The notes under the pieces: generated by a model
The model's database searches: none
Seen by the model: the letters and a program-made list of their open reading frames with translations, nothing else
Told to the model about the DNA's origin: nothing
Part shown: positions 33,807 through 42,581 of the stretch, one piece after another
Layout of the letters: every line of letters starts with the position of its first letter
How positions within the stretch are numbered: the first letter of the stretch is position 1
Source of the DNA: CAYXVU01 sp964468725
GTDB lineage: Bacteria > Acidobacteriota > Blastocatellia > UBA7656
Length of the DNA stretch: 43,752 nt
Reading direction: 5' to 3'
NCBI GenBank assembly: GCA_964468725.1
Contig: CAYXVU010000017.1
Location: 1 to 43,752, forward strand
Position numbers and translations under genes: made by a program

Positions 33807-36655
33807 AGCCTGTGCGCCCGCGCGCCCTCAAACATCGCGGCGTGATCGAAGCGACGGGCTTCGTCTTTGATCTGCGACTGCTCAGCCTGACAGAGGCACA
33901 GCGCAGAGCCTTATCGGTTTGGACGCCGGGCGCACAGGTCTTTCACCTAGACGAAGCGCTGATGATTCGCCTCTCTGCCCCGCAGCTCGTTGTCAGCGAT
34001 CAGGCGATTGGCGCGCCGCTCATCGCTATGGGCGAAGCTCTGTTGGCGACGCCGTTGGTTGAAGACGAGAAGCAGGCGCTTGCTGTGTCGCGTAACAGTA
34101 TGGTGCTCGCGCAGGGCGGGTTGGCGATTGTTGTACAACTGGACAATGCGCTCAAGGAGTCGCCTGCCAACTGGCTCGATGTGGAGTTGTTCACTTTTGT
34201 GGAAACAGCTTCACTGGGGCTACGTCCTGCCGGGCCACGCATGGTTGCTCAAAAGCAGAACTTTGATGCGCGCCAGCAACTCGAAGGCGTGCCCGCCGAA
34301 GCGCCCGAATTAGCAGGCGTCTTGTCGGCTTTGCGCGCTGCTGCCAAGCCCTCTGCGCCCTCATCCTCAGCCAAAGGGCCGATGACCAATTGGCGTGATA
34401 CTGCGGCGAAGTTACTCGAACGGGTGATCTCTTTTCTCAATCATTTGCCTGCGACTATGGCAAAAGCTTCGGCAACCGTCCGGCGGCTGCTTGGCAAGCT
34501 GCTCGGCTCACTTGCATCTGCGCAGCCTGCCCGCGCAAGCCGTCAGTCGGCATCCGCATTGAGCAAATCTTCGCCTTCTGTTTTCGAAAGGCTGGCTGAC
34601 CGGCTACAGCAATTTGCGCTCAAGATGCTGATCGCCACGCGGCTCTCGCGGGTGATCGGCAAGCGACAAGCGGCCTACATCAATCGCTTGATGGAGATGT
34701 TCGAGCGCGGCGATATGCAAGAAGCATTGCGCCACGCCATTCCGATTGACGGCATGGCATCGGCGCTCAACTCGCCCGCCTTGCGCGTACCGTTGGCGCG
34801 TACGAGTTTGACCATCTCGCCCCATCAAACAACGGCGCGTTCGTCTATCTTCATGGGTGATGAATTGCTCGGCGAGTTGCGTCGCCTGTATCGCGCGTCT
34901 TTCACTCAATTGGAAGCGCAAGGGCGCATCGAAGAGGCCGCCTTCGTGCTGGCGGAACTGCTGCAAGCCAATGAAGAGGCAGTCGCCTTCCTTGAACGTC
35001 ACGGGCGGTTGCAACTGGCGGCGGAGATGGCCGAAGCGCGCGAGCTTGCCCCCGGTCTGGTTGTTCGGCAATGGTTCATTGCGGGCAATGTCGCGCGGGC
35101 GCTGCGGATTGCGCGACGCGAGCAAGCGTTTGCCCATGCGGTGCTGCGATTGGAGCATTCCCAACGCAAAGCCGACGCCGAGAAACTGCGGCTGTTGTGG
35201 GCGGCTGCGCTTGCCGAAGCGGGCGACTATGCGGCAGCCGTCGAAGTGATCTGGCCGGTGCAATCGGCACGGATGTTGGCGCGCGATTGGCTCGAAAAAG
35301 CCATTGCAACTGGCGGCGTATCGGGGGCGCGAATGCTGGCTCGCAAACTATCTCTCCTACCCGAAGCCTTCCGCGAAGTTAAAGAGCCGACGCTCGCGCT
35401 AATGGATGACGAGAGTCCGGAACAGGCATCGGCGCGAGCGAGTTTTGCGAAAGCCCTACGCGGCGGCGCGTCAACGCCGCAAGCCAAGACGTTGGCGCGC
35501 GCGGCTATTCGCGCCTTCTTACGCGACGCCGCGCAGGGTTATGAGACAGTCTCGCTACAGGAATTTCGGCAGTTAATCGCGTTCGCCGATGATGCAGCCT
35601 TGCGCGCGGACGCGCCGCCGCTTCCGACAGGTAACGCCCAACTATTAGGCTTGCGCTGCACGCCGTTGCGTTTGCACTTTGCGGCAGCCGATGTCGGCAC
35701 ATTGGAGATTTGGGACGCAGCGTTGTTGCCCGATGGGCGTATGGTTGCAGCCCTCGGCGAAGCCGGAACGCGGCTGCTGACTCGCGATGGCCGAACGCTT
35801 GTCCATTTCGATCAACCGGCTCATCGCTTGGTGATTTCGGATAACGGAGATCGCGCCATTGCGCTAGCACAACGCGGCGAGGTGTGGAAACTGGCACGCC
35901 TCGATTTCCTTGCGCGCCGCGCAGTGGATTGGTGCGAAGCGCGCATAGGTGCTTTCGCCTGTGACTATGATGGCGCGATGTGGTTCATCGGCAACGATAA
36001 TGATTTTTATGCCATTGACGCGACGGCAAAAGGTTTCGACGCGCTCTGGCGTGTGCCCGATGTCGAAGGGCAAGCGATACAGATTACGCGTTCACCTTCG
36101 CAGTGTATCTTTGTGGTCAGCGATTGGGGATTCGGACAGTGGCAGTACGAACTTCCCTCCTTGCGATTGCGCCATCGCAGCCCGATTCGGTGCGGGAAAG
36201 GCGATTGTATTTATCTCTCATCCCATTTCGCCGTGTCGCTGCGCGGCATCGTTGCCGATCAATCGCTGACTATGGAGATCATCAGGCGGAAAGGCGATTC
36301 GCCGCCTGAACAGATTGAGCAGAGCTTTGGGGGCAAGCCGTTACCCTGTCATCTTCGCCTGCACGCCAACGATGAGCTTTGGAAAGAGATCGAGTTAGGC
36401 GACGAAACCTGTCAATCGGCGCAGCCCGCGATCTCTGACGATTGGGTGGCTGCGCCGGTCATTGATCGAACCGAGGCGCGGGTTTCACTGGTTGATTTGC
36501 AACAAGGTGAGGTGCGCGCTGAGTTCACCTTAGAAAGAGCGACCGAGGTTCGGGTTCGCCTGCAATCGCAGGCGCTGACGATTGCCGATAGTCGCGGGCG
36601 TTTGTTGGCGCTCGATCTGCGCAGCGGACAACTCATACGCGACCTGCGACTTTGA
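33803..36655 (+). CDS. bpX6-like, alpha-solenoid and beta-propeller protein (bpX ternary system)
   Basis: This 950-aa protein has three visible parts. Residues 1-190 are a compact domain opening HRGVIEATGFVFDLRLL, which I associate with the bpX6 domain of MoxR-vWA-propeller systems (from memory, unchecked). Residues about 195-285 are an Ala/Ser-rich linker. Residues about 350-500 are helical repeats resembling TPR or a coatomer-like solenoid (GRIEEAAFVLAELLQANEEAVAFL and so on). Residues about 613-950 are a beta-propeller (LEIWDAALLPDGRMVAALGEAG). The start at 33803 has a strong GGAGGAG site and overlaps the vWA gene stop; a GTG frame at 33776 is not needed. No nuclease, transmembrane or enzymatic effector motif is seen. 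Confidence 0.8.
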   Translation: MKPVRPRALKHRGVIEATGFVFDLRLLSLTEAQRRALSVWTPGAQVFHLDEALMIRLSAPQLVVSDQAIGAPLIAMGEALLATPLVEDEKQALAVSRNSMVLAQGGLAIVVQLDNALKESPANWLDVELFTFVETASLGLRPAGPRMVAQKQNFDARQQLEGVPAEAPELAGVLSALRAAAKPSAPSSSAKGPMTNWRDTAAKLLERVISFLNHLPATMAKASATVRRLLGKLLGSLASAQPARASRQSASALSKSSPSVFERLADRLQQFALKMLIATRLSRVIGKRQAAYINRLMEMFERGDMQEALRHAIPIDGMASALNSPALRVPLARTSLTISPHQTTARSSIFMGDELLGELRRLYRASFTQLEAQGRIEEAAFVLAELLQANEEAVAFLERHGRLQLAAEMAEARELAPGLVVRQWFIAGNVARALRIARREQAFAHAVLRLEHSQRKADAEKLRLLWAAALAEAGDYAAAVEVIWPVQSARMLARDWLEKAIATGGVSGARMLARKLSLLPEAFREVKEPTLALMDDESPEQASARASFAKALRGGASTPQAKTLARAAIRAFLRDAAQGYETVSLQEFRQLIAFADDAALRADAPPLPTGNAQLLGLRCTPLRLHFAAADVGTLEIWDAALLPDGRMVAALGEAGTRLLTRDGRTLVHFDQPAHRLVISDNGDRAIALAQRGEVWKLARLDFLARRAVDWCEARIGAFACDYDGAMWFIGNDNDFYAIDATAKGFDALWRVPDVEGQAIQITRSPSQCIFVVSDWGFGQWQYELPSLRLRHRSPIRCGKGDCIYLSSHFAVSLRGIVADQSLTMEIIRRKGDSPPEQIEQSFGGKPLPCHLRLHANDELWKEIELGDETCQSAQPAISDDWVAAPVIDRTEARVSLVDLQQGEVRAEFTLERATEVRVRLQSQALTIADSRGRLLALDLRSGQLIRDLRL

Positions 36656-36704
36656 CGAGGTGCGGGAATTGACCCCGCAACCGCCAAGCCAGTATGGTTG
36701 ACGG

Positions 36705-37550
36705 ATGAAGGCTTTCATCCGCGAACTGACGAGTAGCGCGTTCATCTTGATGAGCGTGCTGTCTGCCGGGTTGGGATTGAAAGGCTTTCTCCTGCCCGCC
36801 CATTTCATAGACGGCGGGGTGACCGGCGTTTCGATGTTGATCTCGGCGTTGTCCGGTATGCCGTTGTGGAGTTTGATCCTGCTTATCAACGCGCCCTTCG
36901 TTTTGATCGGCTGGATGCAAATCGGCAGACTCTTTGCGCTCAAGAGCGCGCTTGCCATTGGCGGGCTGGCGGTGGCATTGGCGCTAATCAGCTTTCCGAT
37001 TGTGACCCATGACAAATTGCTGACGGCGGTCTTCGGCGGTTTCTTTCTCGGCGGGGGCATCGGGTTGGCGATTCGCGGCGGCGGTGTGCTGGATGGCACA
37101 GAAGTCGCCGCCCTGTTGTTAAGTAAGAGGGTCGGGGTGACGGTCGGGGATGTCATTTTGGCGCTCAACATTTTGATCTTCTCGGTCGCGGCGGTCTTTC
37201 TCGGACTTGAACCGGCGCTCTATTCGATTCTGACCTACTTCTCGGCGTCCAAGACGATTGACTTCATCATTCACGGCATCGAAGAGTACAACGGCGTCAT
37301 CATCGTTTCGCAGCAGAGCGATGACATCCGCGCGGCCATCATCAATGATCTCGGTCGCGGCGTGACGATTTACAAAGGGCAAGGCGGATTGCGACAGACC
37401 GAACAGGATTCGCTCTTTTGTGTAGTGACGCGCTTAGAGGTGCACAAGATCAAACGCCTGATTCGAGAGCTTGATGAAGCGGCCTTCATCGTTGTCTATC
37501 CGATTTCGGATGTCAGCGGCGGCATCGTCAAGAAGCGGGCATTGCATTGA
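36705..37550 (+). CDS. YitT-family membrane protein (DUF2179 C-terminus)
   Basis: This 281-aa protein has about five membrane segments in its first 190 residues with the family wording LLPAHFIDGGVTGVSMLI and AIRGGGVLDGTEVAALL. A soluble C-terminal DUF2179 domain (about 195-275) contains IHGIEEYNGVIIVSQQSDDIRAAI and GRGVTIYKGQGG. The family has no settled biochemical role; transport has been suggested. It begins 49 bp after the bpX-type gene, with a small stem (TGCGGG/CCCGCA, 36661-36679) between, so read-through from that cluster is possible but not shown. The zinc-ribbon gene follows after 16 bp. Confidence 0.92.
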   Translation: MKAFIRELTSSAFILMSVLSAGLGLKGFLLPAHFIDGGVTGVSMLISALSGMPLWSLILLINAPFVLIGWMQIGRLFALKSALAIGGLAVALALISFPIVTHDKLLTAVFGGFFLGGGIGLAIRGGGVLDGTEVAALLLSKRVGVTVGDVILALNILIFSVAAVFLGLEPALYSILTYFSASKTIDFIIHGIEEYNGVIIVSQQSDDIRAAIINDLGRGVTIYKGQGGLRQTEQDSLFCVVTRLEVHKIKRLIRELDEAAFIVVYPISDVSGGIVKKRALH

Positions 37551-37566
37551 GGGTGATTGAGGTTGT

Positions 37567-37725
37567 ATGAACCCGATTTTTTCATGGATCATCGCGCACA
37601 CCGTTGGCGAGATGGAGACTCGTCGCTGTCCGCAGTGTCAACGCAATCAGATCGTCTCTGCGAAGAAAAAAGAGCGTCCCGTCACTTGTCATAAATGCGG
37701 CGCGCACATCCCGCCGAAGTCCTGA
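37567..37725 (+). CDS. 52-aa zinc-ribbon protein
   Basis: This short gene encodes MNPIFSWIIAHTVGEMETRR followed by a CPQC knuckle (Cys21, Cys24), a basic stretch with KKKER, and a second CHKC knuckle (Cys41, Cys44), a classic four-cysteine zinc ribbon. TGAGG precedes the ATG. It sits 16 bp after the YitT gene and about 150 bp before dnaN. The paired knuckles make chance unlikely. It resembles many small bacterial zinc-ribbon proteins that bind nucleic acid or protein, but no specific role can be given. Confidence 0.75.
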   Translation: MNPIFSWIIAHTVGEMETRRCPQCQRNQIVSAKKKERPVTCHKCGAHIPPKS

Positions 37726-37875
37726 AGCGCGCGCCAGCCCAGCCAGAGATTGGGCGCGCCGCTGCGCGTTTAGGGGATGGCGTTGGCAGGCAAAAAAACC
37801 GCTCCGCCCCATTCACAAACTGCGCCGCTTCGTGTAATCTCTCAGACCATGAAAACACAAGCAACGAGGTATGAA

Positions 37876-38985
37876 ATGCGCTTCAGTTTGAGCAAAGCGA
37901 CCCTGCTGAAAGAACTCAATTTGCTGCAAGGCGTGGTCGAAAAGAAGAACACCATCCCCATTCTTTCGAACGTCCTCATCGAAGCCAATGGCGAAGCGAC
38001 GCTTTCGCTGGTGGCTACCGACCTTGACGTATCGCTCGAAACCGAGTGCGCCGCAGAGATTGCCGCGCCCGGAGCGATTGTCTTGCAAGCGAAAAAACTT
38101 TTCGACATCGTTCGCAATCTGCCGGAAGCGGAGATTACCTTTGAGAAGACCGACAATGATTGGGTAAAGATCACCTGCGGCGCGGCGGAGTTTAAGGTCG
38201 TCGGTCAAGCGAAAGAGCATTTCCCGACGCCTCCGCAATCGAAGCAAGCAGGCGCGAAAGTCTCTGCCGCCGTCTTGCACAATCTGATCAATCGCACCAT
38301 CTATGCGATCACGCAGGAAGAGTCGCGCTACGCGCTCAACGGCGCTCTGTTTATGACGGCGGAAGACCGCGTCCAGATGGTCGCCACGGACGGCCATCGC
38401 CTCGCGCTGGTCTCTGTCAAACAGGAAGGCGCAACGGCAAGCGACCCGTTCAAAGTCAACATTCCCAAAAAGGCGCTCGCAGAACTGTTGAAGCTCACCG
38501 CAGGCTCGGAAGAGCTGGTGGAGTTTGTCGAAGAGGAGAATCACCTCTTTTTCAAATTGGGACAGCGCCAACTGAGCACCCGACTGTTGGCCGGACAGTT
38601 CCCGAATTACGAATTGGTGTTGCCGAAAGATAATGACAAACGCGTCGCGCTCAACACCGAAAAGATCGCCCAAGCCATTCGCCGCGCCGCGTTGATGGCC
38701 GATGAGCGCAGTCACGGCGTGAAGTTTGAATTGAGCAACGGGCGCGTCGAAATCTCTTCGCAAAGCGCCGATGTCGGCGAAGCCAAAGAGACGCTGCCGG
38801 TAGATTATACGGGTGACCCGTTAAGCATCGGATTCAACGCCCAATACTTGCTCGAATTTTTCAACGTTGTCGGAACCAGCGAAGTCGTCTATGAATTCAA
38901 AGACGAACAGAAGCCGACGATGCTGCGCCCGGTCGGCGACGATCAATACGATTACCAATACGTCGTCATGCCGATGCGCTTATAG
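37876..38985 (+). CDS. dnaN: DNA polymerase III sliding clamp (beta subunit)
   Basis: This 369-aa clamp encircles DNA and tethers the replicative polymerase. Three homologous domains fit (about 1-120, 121-245, 246-369). Readable segments are MRFSLSKATLLKELNLLQGVVEKKNTIPILSNVLIEA at the start, TDLDVSLET, the RYALNGALF region, ATDGHRLAL and the C-terminal VMPMRL, part of the partner-binding pocket. The ATG at 37876 is preferred (GAGGT spacing and standard length); ATGs at 37849 and further upstream would add family-foreign residues. dnaA, recF and gyrB are absent, so this is not the classical origin cluster. A strong hairpin terminator follows. Confidence 0.97.
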   Translation: MRFSLSKATLLKELNLLQGVVEKKNTIPILSNVLIEANGEATLSLVATDLDVSLETECAAEIAAPGAIVLQAKKLFDIVRNLPEAEITFEKTDNDWVKITCGAAEFKVVGQAKEHFPTPPQSKQAGAKVSAAVLHNLINRTIYAITQEESRYALNGALFMTAEDRVQMVATDGHRLALVSVKQEGATASDPFKVNIPKKALAELLKLTAGSEELVEFVEEENHLFFKLGQRQLSTRLLAGQFPNYELVLPKDNDKRVALNTEKIAQAIRRAALMADERSHGVKFELSNGRVEISSQSADVGEAKETLPVDYTGDPLSIGFNAQYLLEFFNVVGTSEVVYEFKDEQKPTMLRPVGDDQYDYQYVVMPMRL

Positions 38986-39016
38986 AGAAGCGGGTTGACG
39001 GGCAGATAAGCGAATC

Positions 39017-39047
39017 AAGGCGGCTTTGATAAGCCGCCTTTCGTTTT
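39017..39047 (+). terminator. Rho-independent terminator after dnaN
   Basis: A perfect 10-bp stem AAGGCGGCTT (39017-39026) / AAGCCGCCTT (39031-39040) with a TGAT loop is followed by TCGTTTT. It ends the dnaN transcript. It also lies just beyond the stop of the convergent gamma-glutamyltransferase gene and may slow that transcript too, though no T-run follows on the minus strand. Confidence 0.88.
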
Positions 39048-39060
39048 GGTGAGTTGCTCG

Positions 39061-40770
39061 CTAGGGCTTGTCGAGACCTTTTGCTTGCCCTTCGCCGCGC
39101 GGGTCTGCGCCGCCGGTAAAGCGCGCGGGTTTGCCCTGCGCATCATAGTCAATCGTCAGGCCGTGCGCGTTGCCCAGTCCGCGCGCGACGGTGATACGGT
39201 GTCCCATCGCCGCGAGTTCTTTTCTGGCGGCCTCTGAAATCTTGTCTTCGACGGCGAGGGCGTCAGGTTCGACGAAGCTGATGCGCGGTGCAGCGATGGC
39301 GGCCTGCATATTCATCTGAAAATCGATCAGGTTCATCACCATCTGCGGAACCGTCTGCCCGATGGTGTGCCCGCCCGGCGTGCCGAGCGCCGCCCACGCC
39401 TTGCCATTGCGAAAGATGATGGTCGGGCAATCGCCCGAAAGTTTTCGCCGTCCTGCAAATGCATCCATCGGGTTGCCTTTCGGCTCGAAGGTGCAAAACG
39501 AGAGAGAATTGTTGAGCCAAATGCCGGTGCCGCGCGCCATGATTTTACTGCCGAAGAGTCCGCCGAGCGTCTGCGTTGCCGACACGATATTGCCCCAACG
39601 GTCGGCAACAACGAAGTGCGTCGTATGGCCATTGCCGCTTGTCGTCGGTAGCGGAGCTTCGAAGGGTTTGGCTTTCTGCAGATCAATCTTTGCCGCTTCA
39701 TCCGCCCAGTATTTTTCCGACAACAAGAGATTGAGCGGCGGCGGGGCAATGTCCGGGTCGCCAGCGTATTTCAGCCGCACCCAGAATCCATGTTTTGTGG
39801 CTTCGGCAAACCGGTGCAGATAGGCAACGCTGTTGTGTCCGAGCTTGACGAGATCAAAGCGACTCATAATGCCGAGCCGCACCAGATAATCGAATGAGTT
39901 TGCGGGCGGCGAAGAGGTGACGACTTGGTAGCCGCGATAATCAATTTGAATCGGCTTCCACCACTCTGGACGATTGGTTTTCAGATCATTCAAGGATAAG
40001 AATCCGCCTGCTTCTTTCATCGCTGCGTCAACCGCTTTGCCGAGCCTGCCGCCGTGCAAAACACTTGCGCCTTGTCGGGCGATCAAGCGAAATGAGGCGG
40101 CGAGGTCTTTTTGCACCAGCCGGTCACCGGCAGCAAGCGGTTTGCCATCCTTGCCATAAAACGTTTTGGCGTGTTCGGGGAAGGCGTTGAATTCTGCACC
40201 GATCATCTGCGCAGTGCGCGAACTGATGGGAAAGCCTTCTTCGGCAACTTTGATGGCGGTGTCGAAGAGGCGTTGCCACTTCAGCTTGCCATACTTTTTC
40301 GCCATCGCTTCCCACGCGGTCAGATTGCCGGGAGTCGAAATCCCTTTTGCGCCGCGCCGATTCTGCAAGTAATTCGGCGTCGGGGCGCGAAAGACATCGG
40401 AATTCACGGCAGCCGGAATGCGCCCGCTGCAATTGAGGAATTTGGTTTCGTTGCTGCGCGCGTTGTAGGTCAGAATAGTGCCATATCCGCCAATCCCGGA
40501 CATCATCGGCTCAACCACATTCAAGGTTGCGGCAATTGCGACGGCGGCATCAAAGGCATTGCCGCCCGCCGCCAAGATGTCGAGCCCGGCTTGGGTGGCC
40601 AGCGGATGCGCGGAACTGACCATGCCGAGGTTGCCGGTTGCGGGTTGCAGGGAGAGATTGTCAACTTGCGCGGCGCTTGGTTGAGAAGGGCGCGCCAAGC
40701 TTGCCGAGACGATCAGCAAGCAGGAGAGCAGCAATCGAGCGAAATGTCTTTTCATATTGTGCGCTTTCAT
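39061..40770 (-). CDS. ggt: Gamma-glutamyltransferase (periplasmic Ntn hydrolase)
   Basis: This 569-aa precursor cleaves and transfers the gamma-glutamyl group of glutathione and related compounds. A signal peptide (about 1-32, RHFARLLLSCLLIVSASLA) sends it to the periplasm. The large-subunit segment VVEPMMSGIGGYGTIL is typical. The autocleavage site and nucleophile is Thr383 in GHTTHFVVADRWGNIVSATQTLGGLFGSK, and LGTPGGHTIGQTVPQMVMNLIDF is the conserved small-subunit block. Two starts are possible (40770 and 40755); both keep the signal peptide. The gene converges on dnaN across a hairpin. Glutathione salvage or gamma-glutamyl peptide turnover is the usual role. Confidence 0.93.
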   Translation of the reverse strand: MKAHNMKRHFARLLLSCLLIVSASLARPSQPSAAQVDNLSLQPATGNLGMVSSAHPLATQAGLDILAAGGNAFDAAVAIAATLNVVEPMMSGIGGYGTILTYNARSNETKFLNCSGRIPAAVNSDVFRAPTPNYLQNRRGAKGISTPGNLTAWEAMAKKYGKLKWQRLFDTAIKVAEEGFPISSRTAQMIGAEFNAFPEHAKTFYGKDGKPLAAGDRLVQKDLAASFRLIARQGASVLHGGRLGKAVDAAMKEAGGFLSLNDLKTNRPEWWKPIQIDYRGYQVVTSSPPANSFDYLVRLGIMSRFDLVKLGHNSVAYLHRFAEATKHGFWVRLKYAGDPDIAPPPLNLLLSEKYWADEAAKIDLQKAKPFEAPLPTTSGNGHTTHFVVADRWGNIVSATQTLGGLFGSKIMARGTGIWLNNSLSFCTFEPKGNPMDAFAGRRKLSGDCPTIIFRNGKAWAALGTPGGHTIGQTVPQMVMNLIDFQMNMQAAIAAPRISFVEPDALAVEDKISEAARKELAAMGHRITVARGLGNAHGLTIDYDAQGKPARFTGGADPRGEGQAKGLDKP

Positions 40771-40875
40771 ATTGCCTGTCTTACGGGAGCCGTTGCATTG
40801 TACAGAGTTTGCTCATCGCGCAACAGAGTTTCCCGCTGGCAGGGCGACACCAAACGGCGCTGCGGCAAAACACAG

Positions 40876-42411
40876 TTACGGTTTTTTCTCCTCCGGTTTG
40901 ACCGCCTCTTTCGGTTTGCTGAGTTCGTAGGTGCTGTCAATCTGCTGTTTTTTGTACTCGCTAAAACGTTGTTCGAAGGAGCGATTGAACTTAGCAAACA
41001 ACATCACGCGCGCCGAGATGTTGCCTTCGGTGAAAGAGGGCAGCCACACTTCGCCTTCGATCTTTTCCTGTTCGAAGACAAAGGCTGTCGAAGGCGAAAT
41101 CGAAGCGAGCAACCCGCCTGCCATTTTGAATGAATCCGTAAAGCGCGCTTCGAGTCGCGCAATCTGCTGCGCGCTTTCGTCTACCCAAAGCGTGCCCGCT
41201 AGTTTGCTGACGATGCTTTCGGCGCGGGTCTTCGGTTTGAAGCCTTTGCGCGGTTCAAAATCGAAGGCCAGAACTTCATAACCTCTGAACTTTTCCCGAC
41301 GCACGGAAGAGACTTGGCTGATGCGCAGGAAGTCCAGAAGGGAGACCTCGCGGTCATCATCTTCATCGGTTTCGCCGCGCGCTTCAGCCTTCTCCCGTTT
41401 GCGCGCCTCTTTCTCGCGGCGTTTGAGAATCTCTTCGACCTCTTTCTGCACGCGTTTGTCTTCTTTCTCTTGCTCGCTGGCGGTGAGCGCTTTGCCGTTG
41501 ACGCTTATCAACCGTTCGACAGAGTACCGACCGATGGGGGTGACATCGTAAACTTTCGTCTCCGTCTCTTTGACGCGCCCGCTCCCGTCGAGCTTGCGTT
41601 CAATGGCCGTCATGCGACAGGTGTATTGCTCGCGGAGTTTTTCGATACGCTCCTGATTCGAAAAGATGACTTTAAGCAACGGCTCCAGTTCGGGAATGGG
41701 CTTCGCGTTTTCGGTCTGCGGGTAGCGAAAGGGCTGCTCGTCGCTCAAGCGATTATGTTCAACGCTTTCGAGTTTGGCCGTCAGTTCACCGGCGCGCGTC
41801 TTCAGGCGTAGGACAAAAGGCTCTTGTACGCCGTCAACGGCGCGATAATCGCTATAGAAGATTTCTTCTACCCCATCGCCCGTCTCCCGCTCCTGTTTGA
41901 CGAGCAAGAAATTCATCGCATCGAAGAAGAGTTTCAGCCGCACATCATCTTTACTGAATTCGATGGTGTAGGCATCGCGCCCCTCAACCGTCGTCTTCAC
42001 GGGCGCCGCCGCAAGCACGCGATGCCGCGAAAGGTCGAAGAGGCGGGTGTTAGCCAGCAGCGATTCGAGGCGCAACCGTTTCGCCTCCGCGCCAAGCAGG
42101 GTGCGCAAGCCGCGCGCATCCATGCGCCAAGCGGATTTGCCGTTATAGCATTCGCTGATCTTCATAGCGGCGATTTCGAAGTCAACGCGCAGACGATCCG
42201 GCGCGCTGAGTTTGTAGGCAAAGCGTCCCATTGCGCCATCGCTGGAGCCTAGCGTCCCGGCCATCACAGTGTTTTTGACGCGCTTGATGGCTTTGCCGCC
42301 GAGGGCTTTTTGATAGCGTTCGATAACCTTCTTAGCCGACAATTCAGCGGCTGACGCGCTGACGGTGAAAGCGACGAAGACAAAGAGAAACAGAACCCAT
42401 ACTCGTTTCAT
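40876..42411 (-). CDS. Two-part LolA-like secreted protein
   Basis: This 511-aa protein has a signal peptide (about 1-22, ending SASAAEL). Residues about 23-235 resemble outer-membrane lipoprotein-sorting (LolA/LolB-like) domains: KVIERYQKALGGKAIKRVKNTVMAGTL and later FYSDYRAVDGVQEPFVLR. Residues about 255-490 form a second domain of the same general beta type, split by a very charged segment (about 330-375, EKEDKRVQKEVEEILKRREK, then an Asp-rich run) that could be a coiled coil. The C-terminus is Lys/Pro/Glu-rich. The ATG at 42411 follows GGAGAG; the longer frame from 42540 lacks a signal peptide. The function is unknown; a periplasmic lipid or lipoprotein carrier is a guess from the fold. 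Confidence 0.78.
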   Translation of the reverse strand: MKRVWVLFLFVFVAFTVSASAAELSAKKVIERYQKALGGKAIKRVKNTVMAGTLGSSDGAMGRFAYKLSAPDRLRVDFEIAAMKISECYNGKSAWRMDARGLRTLLGAEAKRLRLESLLANTRLFDLSRHRVLAAAPVKTTVEGRDAYTIEFSKDDVRLKLFFDAMNFLLVKQERETGDGVEEIFYSDYRAVDGVQEPFVLRLKTRAGELTAKLESVEHNRLSDEQPFRYPQTENAKPIPELEPLLKVIFSNQERIEKLREQYTCRMTAIERKLDGSGRVKETETKVYDVTPIGRYSVERLISVNGKALTASEQEKEDKRVQKEVEEILKRREKEARKREKAEARGETDEDDDREVSLLDFLRISQVSSVRREKFRGYEVLAFDFEPRKGFKPKTRAESIVSKLAGTLWVDESAQQIARLEARFTDSFKMAGGLLASISPSTAFVFEQEKIEGEVWLPSFTEGNISARVMLFAKFNRSFEQRFSEYKKQQIDSTYELSKPKEAVKPEEKKP

Positions 42412-42581
42412 GAGAATCTCTCCGATGCTGAATGCACACCCCATGCTGATTGTATCTACGTTTGGATACGCCGGAAGAACGCGCGAAGTTGCCGCCGCTT
42501 GCGTCCGCTCGCTTGCCAACTCGAAAGGCAAGCTGCACACTAGAACCCGCGAAAGATCGGGCTGAGAACGGAGAACCTATC

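Noticed and set aside
34604..35263. 219-codon minus-strand frame inside the bpX6-like gene
   Set aside because: Shadow of a long, well-started plus-strand gene with solenoid repeats.
37813..38763. 316-codon minus-strand frame
   Set aside because: It is antisense to dnaN and shows no domain.
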